A stretch of DNA of 39,540 bases. Source: an uncultured Lachnospiraceae bacterium (lineage in GTDB: Bacteria > Bacillota > Clostridia > Lachnospirales > Lachnospiraceae). The notes under the pieces are model-generated. The model did not search any database, was not told the DNA's origin, and saw only the letters and a program-made list of their open reading frames with translations. Both the position numbers and the translations under genes were made by a program. Shown here in pieces: positions 8,159-16,093 of this stretch. Every line of letters begins with the position of its first letter. Position 1 is the first letter of the stretch. The stretch is taken from positions 1-39,540 of the forward strand of contig CAMNCY010000005.1 in NCBI GenBank assembly GCA_946534785.1. Reading direction: 5' to 3'.

Positions 8159-9622
8159 ATGAACGCAATCGGTTTTGACTCTGCAAAATATCTGGAACTT
8201 CAGTCGGCACACATCAAGGAACGCATGTCCCATTTCGGCAAGCTCTATCTGGAATTCGGCGGCAAGCTTTTTGACGATTATCACGCATCCCGCGTGCTGC
8301 CCGGTTTTTCCCCGGACAACAAGCTGAAGATGCTGGAACAGCTCAAGGACAACGCGGAGATCATCATCGTGATCGGAGCGGATGCCATTGAACAGAACAA
8401 AGTCCGCGGAGACCTCGGCATCACTTATGACGACGACTGCCTGCGCCTTAAGAAGGCTTTTGAAGAGCGGGGCTTTTATGTCAGCAGCATCGTCATCACC
8501 AAATACACCGGCCAGCCGGCCGCCGACAATTTCCGGCATCGTCTGGAATCCCTCGGGATCCGTTCCTATCTGCACTATGTGATCGAAGGCTATCCCTCCA
8601 ATATTCCGCTGATCCTCAGCGACCGCGGATACGGCAGGAATGAATATATCGAAACGTCCAGGGACCTGGTCGTCGTTACGGCTCCCGGCCCCGGCTCCGG
8701 CAAAATGGCGACCTGCCTCTCCCAGCTCTATCAGGAGCATCAGAGAGGAAACCGGGCCGGCTATGCAAAGTTCGAGACCTTCCCGATCTGGAACCTGCCC
8801 TTAAAGCACCCGGTCAATCTGGCCTATGAAGCGGCAACGGCCGATCTCAACGATGTCAACATGATCGACCCCTTCCATCTGGAGGCCTACGGCGAAACGA
8901 CCGTCAATTATAACCGCGACGTGGAGATCTTCCCCGTCCTCTCCCAGCTTTTCGAAGGGATCATGGGCGAATGCCCCTATAAGTCCCCTACGGATATGGG
9001 CGTCAACATGGCCGGCAACGCGATCTGCGACGACGAGGTATGTAAGGAAGCCGCACGGCAGGAGATCATCCGCCGCTATTTCGAGAGCGCCTGCAATGTG
9101 AAAAAGGGAGATGCTTCCCGGCAGGAGCTGTATAAGCAGGAGCTTTTGCTCAAGCAGGCCGGCATTACGCCCCAGGACCGTCCCGTCACGGCCCCGGCGC
9201 TGGAGCGTGCGGAGTCTTCCGGACATCCTGCTGCCGCTATCGAGCTCTCCGACGGCCGTATGGTGACCGGCGGCACCTCGGATCTTCTCGGCGCCACTTC
9301 CGCCTGCCTGATGAACGCACTGAAAGAATATGCGGGAATACCACATGAAGAGCATCTGGTATCCGCTGAATCCATTGCGCCGATCCAGCGCCTGAAGACA
9401 GAATACCTCGGCGGACATAACCCCCGCCTTCACAGCGATGAGCTGCTGATCGCGCTTTCCATCAGCGCCGCCAGCAACCCGCACGCAAGGCTTGCCATGG
9501 AACAGCTCCCGAAGCTTCGCGGAAACGAAGCCCATTCCTCGGTCATTCTTTCCGATGTGGATGAGAATCTTTACCGGAGGCTCGGGATCCACCTGACCTG
9601 CACGCCAGTTTACGAAAAATAA
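8159..9622 (+). CDS. DUF1846 family protein
   Basis: The 487-residue product matches the DUF1846 family in length and landmarks. These are the opening MNAIGFDSAKYLELQSAHI, the segment VIGADAIEQNKVRGDLGITY, a glycine-rich loop TAPGPGSGKMATCLSQLY near residue 180, and the later MGVNMAGNAI. Family members are cytosolic and of undetermined function. The glycine-rich loop suggests nucleotide or phosphate binding, but that is inference. GGAGG lies 12 nt upstream of the ATG. A weak promoter candidate is TTGAAT at 8093 with TATATG at 8117 (18-bp spacer). Two hairpins after the stop end the transcript, so the gene is probably monocistronic. Confidence 0.9.
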   Translation: MNAIGFDSAKYLELQSAHIKERMSHFGKLYLEFGGKLFDDYHASRVLPGFSPDNKLKMLEQLKDNAEIIIVIGADAIEQNKVRGDLGITYDDDCLRLKKAFEERGFYVSSIVITKYTGQPAADNFRHRLESLGIRSYLHYVIEGYPSNIPLILSDRGYGRNEYIETSRDLVVVTAPGPGSGKMATCLSQLYQEHQRGNRAGYAKFETFPIWNLPLKHPVNLAYEAATADLNDVNMIDPFHLEAYGETTVNYNRDVEIFPVLSQLFEGIMGECPYKSPTDMGVNMAGNAICDDEVCKEAARQEIIRRYFESACNVKKGDASRQELYKQELLLKQAGITPQDRPVTAPALERAESSGHPAAAIELSDGRMVTGGTSDLLGATSACLMNALKEYAGIPHEEHLVSAESIAPIQRLKTEYLGGHNPRLHSDELLIALSISAASNPHARLAMEQLPKLRGNEAHSSVILSDVDENLYRRLGIHLTCTPVYEK

Positions 9623-9624
9623 TA

Positions 9625-9654
9625 CAGTGCACCCGGCACCTGCCGGGCGCACTG
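9625..9654 (+). terminator. Hairpin after the DUF1846 gene
   Basis: CAGTGC (9625-9630) pairs with GCACTG (9649-9654), enclosing a CCGGCA/TGCCGG inner stem. There is no T run, so it may protect the 3' end or assist the stronger terminator that follows. Confidence 0.45.
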
Positions 9655-9667
9655 CCTGTAAAACCGA

Positions 9668-9716
9668 AAAAAACTGCCCGCTGCCTGTGCATAAAAACAG
9701 GCAGCGGGCAGTTTTA
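9668..9716. terminator. Strong intrinsic terminator of the DUF1846 gene
   Basis: An 18-bp stem pairs AAAACTGCCCGCTGCCTG with CAGGCAGCGGGCAGTTTT across a loop of about 10 nt. A T-rich tail follows on the plus strand and the mirrored A tract would serve the minus strand. Confidence 0.85.
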
Positions 9717-9740
9717 CTTAACCAAAAGAAGTGCTATAGT
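9713..9740 (+). promoter_or_regulatory. Candidate promoter of the structured RNA at 9747
   Basis: TATAGT at 9735-9740 is a good -10 box. TTTACT at 9713-9718, 16 bp upstream, is a weak -35 and overlaps the preceding terminator tail. Transcription would start near 9747. Confidence 0.4.
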
Positions 9741-9746
9741 GAAAAA

Positions 9747-9851
9747 CATAGACCGCCGGTTCCGGGGAGGTGTGGCCGAACGGCCATGGCTGGTTTTCAG
9801 AGCAAATAATCAGAGGACCCGTTGAAAGACTCAGCCGCCGGCGGTCTTTTT
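9747..9851 (+). ncRNA. Candidate structured small RNA of about 100 nt
   Basis: A 9-bp GC-rich stem closes the whole element: GACCGCCGG (9751-9759) with CCGGCGGTC (9838-9846), followed directly by a T run. Inside are two further helices. One is TGGCC-GAAC-GGCCA (9773-9786). The other is a long arm in which GGCTG (9788-9792) pairs with CAGCC (9832-9836) and TTTCA (9795-9799) with TGAAA (9823-9827). The nested, fully paired layout plus a -10 box in front and U tract behind look like a free-standing RNA gene. It does not match the hallmark sequences of tRNA, SRP RNA, 6S RNA or the common riboswitches that I know. Alternatively, only its 3' end is real and acts as a terminator for comB on the other strand. 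Confidence 0.4.
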
Positions 9852-10545
9852 ATGCCATCGGGTATTTTACCGTGATGAGCTTCCCCTCTTCGTCCTTTTT
9901 TGCGCAGATGGCAAAATCAAAGATATCCCGTCTGATGCAGAGCCAGAAATCCTCTGTGGGGTAAATATTCTGCCGCAGGGGATCGAAGAAATGATCGCCC
10001 CCGTCATACTGCAGCGCCTTTGTGCGCGTCTCCATGTCGATCTTTGTTCCCTCCAGGATCGAGCGGATATATTCCGCACACAGAACATCCTCTTTGGCCG
10101 TCCGGATCCCCGCATTGCCCATGGCAACGATGGACACGATCTCCGGGTCCTTCCTGCGGATATACTCCGCCGTTGCGCGCGCGTTCGTCAGCGCGGCCGC
10201 CAGGATCTCATCCGCATGAACGGCATTCACCATGCCCTGCGTTCCCGCACTGGTGGAATGGATGATGCGCCTTCCCGTAAAGTCGACCTCTTTTACCTGG
10301 GAAGGGGAATTGCCGAACTCGCACCCCTCCACACGGGCACCGCCCCGCTCGCCGATCAGGATATAATCGGGATGCTCCCGTTTCATGGCAAAGGCATCCT
10401 CCATATCCCCGATGGGATAGATCCTGTCCGCACCGCCCTGCAGCATGTAGCCCTCCAGAGAATAGGCCCGGAAAACATCGATCACCACCGTCAGCCCCTG
10501 CGCTTTTTTTGCGCCCTCTATCAGTTCCAGTATCTGTATTTTCAT
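9850..10545 (-). CDS. comB: ComB-family 2-phosphosulfolactate phosphatase
   Basis: ComB removes phosphate from 2-phosphosulfolactate to give sulfolactate, the second step of coenzyme M synthesis in methanogens; many bacteria carry homologues. The 231-residue product shows the family landmarks. These are VVIDVFRAYS near residue 20, GERGGARVEGCEFGNSP with the NSP motif, HSTSAGTQG in place of the usual TTNGT loop, and AMGNAG further on. The start ATG has AAGGAGAG about 11 nt upstream. The gene is divergent from coaX and ends against the candidate RNA at 9747. No ComA-like synthase is visible in the window, so the physiological substrate here may differ. Confidence 0.85.
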   Translation of the reverse strand: MKIQILELIEGAKKAQGLTVVIDVFRAYSLEGYMLQGGADRIYPIGDMEDAFAMKREHPDYILIGERGGARVEGCEFGNSPSQVKEVDFTGRRIIHSTSAGTQGMVNAVHADEILAAALTNARATAEYIRRKDPEIVSIVAMGNAGIRTAKEDVLCAEYIRSILEGTKIDMETRTKALQYDGGDHFFDPLRQNIYPTEDFWLCIRRDIFDFAICAKKDEEGKLITVKYPMA

Positions 10546-10675
10546 GACCGTCTGCTCTCCTTATCCTGTTGCCGGTTCTGTCCCCGGCATCCGTTACGTT
10601 TTCCGTACTGTGCCGCTGCGTGATCATCCATAACAAACATACCCGAACAGCATATCATATCCCGCGCATTTTCTG

Positions 10676-10704
10676 TTGAAGAATTTTCGGACGGATGCGA
10701 TACT
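10676..10704 (+). promoter_or_regulatory. Candidate promoter of coaX
   Basis: TTGAAG (10676-10681) and GATACT (10699-10704) are 17 bp apart, with TGC immediately before the -10 box giving an extended -10. The leader would be about 30 nt to the coaX ATG. Confidence 0.5.
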
Positions 10705-10740
10705 GAAACTGACCAGAGACTGAAAAAGGAGGCAGAAAAC

Positions 10741-11541
10741 ATGATCCTTGCAATAGACGCCGGAAATACACATATCGTGATGGGCTGTGTCGATGACAGC
10801 ATCGTTGTCGGAAAGGTCATCCAGTTTGCGACGGACCCCGATCTTTCCGCCTACGAATACGCCGTGAAAATGAAGGCGGTCATGGATCTTGTGGAGATCG
10901 ATCCGCGCGCCTTTGACGGTGCGGTCATCTCCTCTGTTGTACCTTCTGTAACACCTATCCTCTCCAAGGCAGTCGTCCTGGTGACCGGACATACGCCCCT
11001 TGTGATCGGGACCGGCGTCAGGTCGGGCCTTCGCATCGAACTGGATGATCCGGGAAGTGTTGCAAGCGATCTGGTCGCCACGGCTGTTGCCGCAAAGGAG
11101 GAATACCCGCTGCCCGCAATCATTATTGATATGGGAACGGCCACGAGCGTGACCGTTGTCGGAAAAGACGGCTCCTATAAGGGCGGCTGCATCATGCCGG
11201 GCTGCAGGATCTCCCTGGATGCACTCTCCCAGGAAGCCTCCCTTCTTCCCTCCATCAGTTTCGAGCCTCCGAAGAAAGTGATCGGGACCAATACGGCTGA
11301 TGCCATGAAGGGCGGGATCATCTTCGGTGCTGCCGGCGCTCTCGACGGCGTGATCGACCGCTTCGAGAAAGAACTGGGAGAAGTCGGGAGCATTATCGCG
11401 ACCGGCGGCATGGGACGTATCGTCACGCCCTTCTGCCGGCATTCGATCACGATCGACAACCGTCTTCTTTTAAAGGGACTCGGCTATATCTGGAAAAACA
11501 ATCTCAAGACCCGTCCGCGCAGAAAAAACGCGCAGCCCTGA
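10741..11541 (+). CDS. coaX: Type III pantothenate kinase
   Basis: CoaX phosphorylates pantothenate in the first step of coenzyme A synthesis; unlike CoaA it is not feedback-inhibited by CoA and needs a monovalent cation. The 266-residue product has the expected length. It begins with the ASKHA-fold phosphate loop DAGNT (residues 6-10) and has the second signature DMGTATSV with the following GCIMPGC. The glycine-rich adenosine loop ATGGMGR is near residue 222. AGGAGG lies 8 nt before the ATG. It ends with a lysine/arginine-rich tail (RPRRKN). It is divergent from comB and convergent with mrp. Confidence 0.95.
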   Translation: MILAIDAGNTHIVMGCVDDSIVVGKVIQFATDPDLSAYEYAVKMKAVMDLVEIDPRAFDGAVISSVVPSVTPILSKAVVLVTGHTPLVIGTGVRSGLRIELDDPGSVASDLVATAVAAKEEYPLPAIIIDMGTATSVTVVGKDGSYKGGCIMPGCRISLDALSQEASLLPSISFEPPKKVIGTNTADAMKGGIIFGAAGALDGVIDRFEKELGEVGSIIATGGMGRIVTPFCRHSITIDNRLLLKGLGYIWKNNLKTRPRRKNAQP

Positions 11542-11588
11542 CAGCGCCCGGTGAGGGCCGCAGGGTGCGCGCAGCGTGTCCGATATTT

Positions 11589-11615
11589 TTCCCGGGATAC
11601 GGGAAGACTTTTCTT
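11589..11615 (+). terminator. Weak intrinsic terminator of coaX
   Basis: TTCCCG (11589-11594) and CGGGAA (11600-11605) form a short stem followed by GACTTTTCTT. It reaches the stop codon of the convergent mrp gene. Confidence 0.4.
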
Positions 11616-12417
11616 ACAGGGCAGGCAGGACCTTCTCCAGTCCCTGGATGCCGAGTCCGTCATAGTATTCCATTTTTCCTTCGTCCATGACTTCCGTAAG
11701 GGCAGGATCCACGGGCAGTTTATCGATCAGTACCGTGCCGACCTTTGCCGCGGCTTCTTCCACATGGGACTTTCCGAAGATGTGCAGCTCCTCTCCGCAG
11801 TGAGGGCACTTCACATAGCTCATGTTCTCCACGATGCCCAGGATCGGGATGTTCATCATGGCCGCCATGTTGACGGCCTTGGTGACGATCATGGAAACCA
11901 GGTCCTGCGGGGTCGTTACGATGATGATGCCGTCAATGGGAAGGGACTGGAAGACCGTAAGCGGGACATCTCCCGTTCCGGGCGGCATATCGACGAACAT
12001 ATAATCCACATCGCCCCAGGCAACATCTGTCCAGAACTGCTTTACAACACCGGCAACGACCGGGCCTCTCCATACCACGGGCTGGGTCTCATCCTGCATC
12101 AGGACGTTCATAGACATGATCTTCAGGCCCGTAGCCGTTTCCGCGGGATACAGCACATTTTCATTTCCGCCCACATCATTGCTGTCGACATGGAACATCT
12201 TCGGGATGCTGGGTCCCGTGATATCGCAGTCCATGATGGCAGTCTTATATCCGCGGCGCATGCTCCAAAGAGCGCACAGGCCGGTAACGGAGGACTTGCC
12301 GACACCGCCCTTGCCGCTGACGACACCGATCAGCTTCTTCACGTGGCTGCCGGGATTGGCGTCCACCTTGAAATTCGCCTGCGGCATCGGGATCTTTTCC
12401 TTGTTCTCTTCACTCAT
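11614..12417 (-). CDS. mrp: Mrp/NBP35-type iron-sulfur cluster carrier ATPase
   Basis: This P-loop ATPase family carries or inserts [4Fe-4S] clusters into apoproteins in the cytosol. The 267-residue product has the deviant Walker A GKGGVGKSS at residues 35-43, the switch CDITGPSIPKMF, the VDMPPGTGD motif, and a C-terminal CPHC pair near residue 202 that would bridge a cluster in the dimer. It lacks the N-terminal DUF59 domain of some homologues, which is normal for the Clostridia form. GAGGAAAG precedes the ATG. It is the last gene of an apt-xth-mrp cluster (34-bp gap from xth). Confidence 0.93.
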   Translation of the reverse strand: MSEENKEKIPMPQANFKVDANPGSHVKKLIGVVSGKGGVGKSSVTGLCALWSMRRGYKTAIMDCDITGPSIPKMFHVDSNDVGGNENVLYPAETATGLKIMSMNVLMQDETQPVVWRGPVVAGVVKQFWTDVAWGDVDYMFVDMPPGTGDVPLTVFQSLPIDGIIIVTTPQDLVSMIVTKAVNMAAMMNIPILGIVENMSYVKCPHCGEELHIFGKSHVEEAAAKVGTVLIDKLPVDPALTEVMDEGKMEYYDGLGIQGLEKVLPAL

Positions 12418-12451
12418 CTTTCTTTCCTCATTTCATTCTGTCTTGTATTTC

Positions 12452-13216
12452 TCACGGCGTATCGATCAGGAGCCCGACGGGGCAGTGATCCGATCCGTAT
12501 ACATCCGTATAGATCATGGCATCCTTCAGCTTATCGTTCAGCGCTTCGGAGACGATGAAGTAGTCGATCCGCCAGCCCGCGTTCTTCTCTCTTGCGCGGA
12601 AGCGGTAGGACCACCAGGAATAGACCTGCTCCCGGTCCGGATAGAAATATCTCCAGGTATCCGTGAATCCGTTTGACAGAAGGACAGTCATCTTCTCCCG
12701 TTCCTCATCCGTAAAACCGGCGTGTCCGCGGTTCGTCTTCGGGTTCTTCAGGTCGATCTCCTTATGCGCCACATTCAGGTCGCCGCAGAAGATCACGGGC
12801 TTTACCTTCTCCAGCTCCTTCACATAAGCCAGGAAAGCATCCTCCCAGGTCATCCGGTAGGCGAGACGCTCCAGCTGTTCCTTGGAATTCGGCACATACT
12901 CCGTGATCAGGAACCATTCCGGAAACTCCACGGTAATGACGCGTCCTTCATGGTCGTGCTCCTCGATCCCGAGGCCGTACCGGACGCTTAACGGCTCCTG
13001 TTTTGTAAAAACAGCCGTCCCCGAATACCCTTTCTTCTCCGCGTAATTCCAGTATTCGTAATATCCGGGAAGGTCCATTTCGATCTGTCCCTCCTGGAGC
13101 TTCGTCTCCTGGAGGCAGATCACGTCGGGATCCTCCGCCTTTATGAATTCATAGAAATTCCCCTTGCCGGTACAGGCGCGCAGCCCGTTCACATTCCAGG
13201 AGACCAGTTTCTTCAT
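12452..13216 (-). CDS. xth: Exodeoxyribonuclease III (AP endonuclease)
   Basis: This enzyme cleaves abasic sites and trims 3' ends in base excision repair. The 254-residue protein has the exonuclease III fold signatures: [11 protein letters not shown] at the start, LQETKLQ with the metal-binding glutamate, [30 protein letters not shown] and the terminal catalytic GSDHCP. The ATG at 13216 has GGGGAAAG upstream. An in-frame start 57 bp earlier would overlap apt and adds non-family residues, so it was not used. It starts 26 bp after the apt stop. Confidence 0.95.
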   Translation of the reverse strand: MKKLVSWNVNGLRACTGKGNFYEFIKAEDPDVICLQETKLQEGQIEMDLPGYYEYWNYAEKKGYSGTAVFTKQEPLSVRYGLGIEEHDHEGRVITVEFPEWFLITEYVPNSKEQLERLAYRMTWEDAFLAYVKELEKVKPVIFCGDLNVAHKEIDLKNPKTNRGHAGFTDEEREKMTVLLSNGFTDTWRYFYPDREQVYSWWSYRFRAREKNAGWRIDYFIVSEALNDKLKDAMIYTDVYGSDHCPVGLLIDTP

Positions 13217-13242
13217 AGATCTTTCCCCTTTGTCCGGACGGC

Positions 13243-13767
13243 TTATTTGCCCTCGTAGGCAATTGCGGACCATACCGGGTACGGCTCCAGGAACGCGCGG
13301 CCGTTCAGTCCCTTGAGTTCCATCAGGACAAGGACACCGACAACAACGCCGCCGAGTTTTTCCACGAGCTGAATCATGGCCTTGGCCGTTCCGCCTGTTG
13401 CCATCAGATCGTCCACGATCAGGACCTTCTGGCCGGGCTGAATGGAATCCTCATGGATCTCGATCGTTGCCGTGCCGTATTCCAGGTCATAATCCTGGGA
13501 GATCGTCTTCCAGGGAAGCTTACCCTTCTTGCGGATCAGGACCATGGGCTTGTGCAGATTGTAGGCGATCGGCGTACCGAATACAAAGCCTCTGGACTCG
13601 GCACCCACCACAATGTCAAAATCCACGTCCTTTACCAGATCCTGCATGCTGTCGATCGCAAGCCGAAGACCGTCCGCATCCTGTACGACCGTGGTGATAT
13701 CGCGGAACATGATCCCCTTCTCGGGAAAATCCGGTATTGTCCGAACATAATCCTTAAGATCTTTCAT
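13243..13767 (-). CDS. apt: Adenine phosphoribosyltransferase
   Basis: Apt salvages adenine with PRPP to form AMP. The 174-residue product has the standard bacterial length. The PRPP-binding motif [12 protein letters not shown] lies in the second half, and the family opening [20 protein letters not shown] and the segment [11 protein letters not shown] are both present. GGAGG lies 10 nt before the ATG at 13767. A TATAAT on the minus strand at 13879-13884, with a poor -35, may be the promoter of the apt-xth-mrp cluster. The frame continues upstream into non-family residues, which were excluded. Confidence 0.96.
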   Translation of the reverse strand: MKDLKDYVRTIPDFPEKGIMFRDITTVVQDADGLRLAIDSMQDLVKDVDFDIVVGAESRGFVFGTPIAYNLHKPMVLIRKKGKLPWKTISQDYDLEYGTATIEIHEDSIQPGQKVLIVDDLMATGGTAKAMIQLVEKLGGVVVGVLVLMELKGLNGRAFLEPYPVWSAIAYEGK

Positions 13768-13933
13768 TGTGTTTATCCCTCCAAATCCATTATAATCATA
13801 GAAACCGCTGTTCCCGTAAGGCCGGGATCCGCCTGCATGGTCTCCCCCGATCCTGCGGGGGCTGATCAAACAATTAAGATTATACAGGCAATCGTCCTGT
13901 TTTAAAAGAAGCAGAAAGGAACCTTTTACTTTT

Positions 13934-14992
13934 ATGGAAGATATCAATATAGCTCTTCTGATCGATGCGGACAATGTGAGTTCCAAATACATTGCCCTTA
14001 TCCTGAGCGAACTGTCCAAGTACGGCAAGATCACGATCCGCCGCATGTACGGTGACTGGTCGCAGGACCGGCTGCATTCCTGGATGCGCTGCTCCTCCGC
14101 CTATTCCCTGACGCCGGTCATGCAGCCCAACAATACGCCGGGTAAGAACGCCTCGGATATCGGCCTGATCATCGATGCCATGGACATCCTTTATACCGGT
14201 GAGGTGCAGGGCTTCTGCATCTGCTCCAGCGACGGTGACTTCAACAAGCTGGCCACAAGGCTCCGTGAAGCGGGCAAGGTCGTCATCGGCATGGGCGAGA
14301 CCAAGACGCCCGAATCCTTCCGTGTCTCCTGCGAGAGATTTATTTTCCTGGATGTCATCGGAAGCAATGATTCCGATGACGAGCCGGACGTTCCCGCAAA
14401 GTCCTCCAAGACCAAGGGCCGCAAGAAAGCAGCCGCAACCGCCAAGAAGAAGCAGGCTGCCGCAGCCGCCGATGTGCCGGCTGTGACCGCCGAACCGGAG
14501 ACCGATCCTTCGGATGCTTCGCCGGATGAGGAATCCGTCGGCTTTACCGACCAGACCACCATTGAGAATGCGATCGTCAAGATGATCACGGACAACAACG
14601 CAGACGGCAAGGAAACGGGCCTTGGCGAGATCGGATCCCGCCTGGTCAAGCTGTTCCCCGATTTCGATATCCGCAACTACCATTACAGCAAGCTTTCCGA
14701 GTATTTAAGCGACTTCCCGTCCCTCGCCATCGTGAACCGGGACAACAACGTCTGGGTCTCCTTAAAGAGCACCTCGGACAGCGAAGTCGAGCGGCAGATC
14801 CGCATGATCTTCGGCCGGCACAATACCGACGACATGAATATCAGCCAGCTCAAGGAAGAGCTGGAGGAAATGAATCCGAACCTGAACGCCACGATCCGCA
14901 AGAGCGGCGTGACCCGGTTTTCCGTATACCTGAACCGGAACATTCACTCCGTCCAGGTGAACGGAAGACATGTGAATCTGCTGAAGCAGTAA
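13934..14992 (+). CDS. NYN-domain ribonuclease-like protein with a LOTUS/OST-HTH domain
   Basis: The 352-residue product has an N-terminal NYN (PIN-like, LabA/DUF88) domain. Its acidic residues are visible: D11 and D13 in LLIDADNVS, D75 and D81 in SDIGLIIDAMD, and D100/D102 in SSDGDF. An Ala/Lys-rich low-complexity linker follows (residues about 150-175, KAAATAKKKQAAAAA), then an acidic stretch. A LOTUS (OST-HTH) domain at about 198-275 includes the segment FDIRNYHYSKLSEYL. A further C-terminal block of similar helix-strand character covers about 280-345. NYN domains are usually metal-dependent RNases and LOTUS domains bind RNA, so RNA turnover is likely; targets are unknown. AAAGGA lies 13 nt before the ATG. 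Confidence 0.9.
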   Translation: MEDINIALLIDADNVSSKYIALILSELSKYGKITIRRMYGDWSQDRLHSWMRCSSAYSLTPVMQPNNTPGKNASDIGLIIDAMDILYTGEVQGFCICSSDGDFNKLATRLREAGKVVIGMGETKTPESFRVSCERFIFLDVIGSNDSDDEPDVPAKSSKTKGRKKAAATAKKKQAAAAADVPAVTAEPETDPSDASPDEESVGFTDQTTIENAIVKMITDNNADGKETGLGEIGSRLVKLFPDFDIRNYHYSKLSEYLSDFPSLAIVNRDNNVWVSLKSTSDSEVERQIRMIFGRHNTDDMNISQLKEELEEMNPNLNATIRKSGVTRFSVYLNRNIHSVQVNGRHVNLLKQ

Positions 14993-15009
14993 AACAGATC
15001 CGCATAAAA

Positions 15010-15038
15010 GAAGCGGCCCGTCCGGCCGCTTCTTTTTT
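15010..15038. terminator. Bidirectional terminator between NYN and hydrolase genes
   Basis: GAAGCGGCC (15010-15018) pairs with GGCCGCTTC (15024-15032) over a short loop, followed by a run of seven T on the plus strand. An upstream AAAAG serves the minus strand. Confidence 0.85.
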
Positions 15039-15056
15039 TACGCTTATTTTTCCATA

Positions 15057-16064
15057 TCAGTAATCATCCGAGAACGGATCGATGTCCTTGATATTGTCAT
15101 GCAGGATCCAGGGAGAAATATCGTCCAGGAAGCTCTCCACCTTCTTCCAGTAAACCTCCGGCTGCATGACCACCGACTGGACATGCCGGGCGCCCGGGAT
15201 CCAGAGGAAATCCTTTTTACAGGAGGCGGCTTCAAAAAGCCGCGGCATCATATCGGCAGGAACGAAATCATCATCCTCGCCGTGGATGAACAGGGTCGGC
15301 GTCTCGGATGCGGCCACGCTCTTAAGGGGCGATGCCTTGGCCAGGTCATAATGGGCGCGGGCAAAGCAGATAAGGCGCACGAGCTGCAGCATAACGGGCG
15401 CCGGGATAAAGGCGTTGTCCAGGCCCCGGTAAACGGACGAGAACACTTCCATCGCCGAAGTGTAAGCCGCGTCGGAAATGGCAGCCAGCACCTGTTTCGG
15501 AAGCGTCAGCCCCGTTGCCATGCATACGGTGGCAGCACCCATGGAGATACCGTGCAGGATGATCACCGCTTCCGCGTCCATCTGCAGGATGAAATTGATC
15601 CAGCGCTGCAGGTCATGACAGTCATGGTATCCCATTCCCACATAACTTCCTTCGCTTGCGCCGTGTCCGCGCAGATCAGGAAGCAGCACGTTCATGCCGT
15701 ACTCTTCATAATACCGTCTCGCATAGAGCCCCATGCTCTCCGCACTGTCCGCATAACCGTGCACACAGATGGCGTACCGGTGGCAGTCCGGATTGGAGGC
15801 CTTGATATAGTTGCCGTGCAGCTGCAGGCCGTTATCGGACAGGATGAAGACATCCTGGCGGCGGACATGTCCGTTCATCCAGCTGCGTCCCGCAGCATAA
15901 TCCTTCTCCAGGGGCCGCAGGTCCAGTCTGGGATCATGCTTCTTCGGCACCAGGGCAAATTTGTAGAAAAAGGCAGCTGCACCGGCAAGGGAGCCTGCTG
16001 CGGCGAGCCCCGCCATTCCCAGTACCGTTCCGAATATATCCAGTCCCGATCTTTTCTGTGCCAT
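15057..16064 (-). CDS. Membrane-anchored alpha/beta hydrolase
   Basis: The 335-residue product begins with a hydrophobic, Gly/Ala-rich segment at residues 11-34 that should anchor it in the membrane. The catalytic domain is of the serine aminopeptidase/esterase type: oxyanion region CVHGYADS, the DLRGHG motif, nucleophile S174 in HGISMG, acid near D266 in HGEDDDF, and H294 in GARHVQS. Substrate is unknown. GAGGAC lies upstream of the ATG. It starts 29 bp after the stop of the PAS/HATPase protein on the same strand, so the two are probably co-transcribed. Confidence 0.88.
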   Translation of the reverse strand: MAQKRSGLDIFGTVLGMAGLAAAGSLAGAAAFFYKFALVPKKHDPRLDLRPLEKDYAAGRSWMNGHVRRQDVFILSDNGLQLHGNYIKASNPDCHRYAICVHGYADSAESMGLYARRYYEEYGMNVLLPDLRGHGASEGSYVGMGYHDCHDLQRWINFILQMDAEAVIILHGISMGAATVCMATGLTLPKQVLAAISDAAYTSAMEVFSSVYRGLDNAFIPAPVMLQLVRLICFARAHYDLAKASPLKSVAASETPTLFIHGEDDDFVPADMMPRLFEAASCKKDFLWIPGARHVQSVVMQPEVYWKKVESFLDDISPWILHDNIKDIDPFSDDY

Positions 16065-16093
16065 TCTTTGTCCTCTTTATTCCTTCCGTCGTG

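Noticed and set aside
9786-9809. Seven-codon ATG frame (MAGFQSK) within the candidate RNA
   Set aside because: The nearest GGAGG is about 15 nt away, too far, and the ATG is inside a stable helix.
9767-9840. tRNA-Ser-like start (GGTGTGGCCGAACGG) in the candidate RNA
   Set aside because: No acceptor stem, no anticodon arm and no TTCGA T-loop can be formed, so it is not a tRNA.
10546-10740. Riboswitch or T-box in the comB-coaX gap
   Set aside because: No conserved riboswitch core or T-box motif could be found; only promoter-like boxes are visible.
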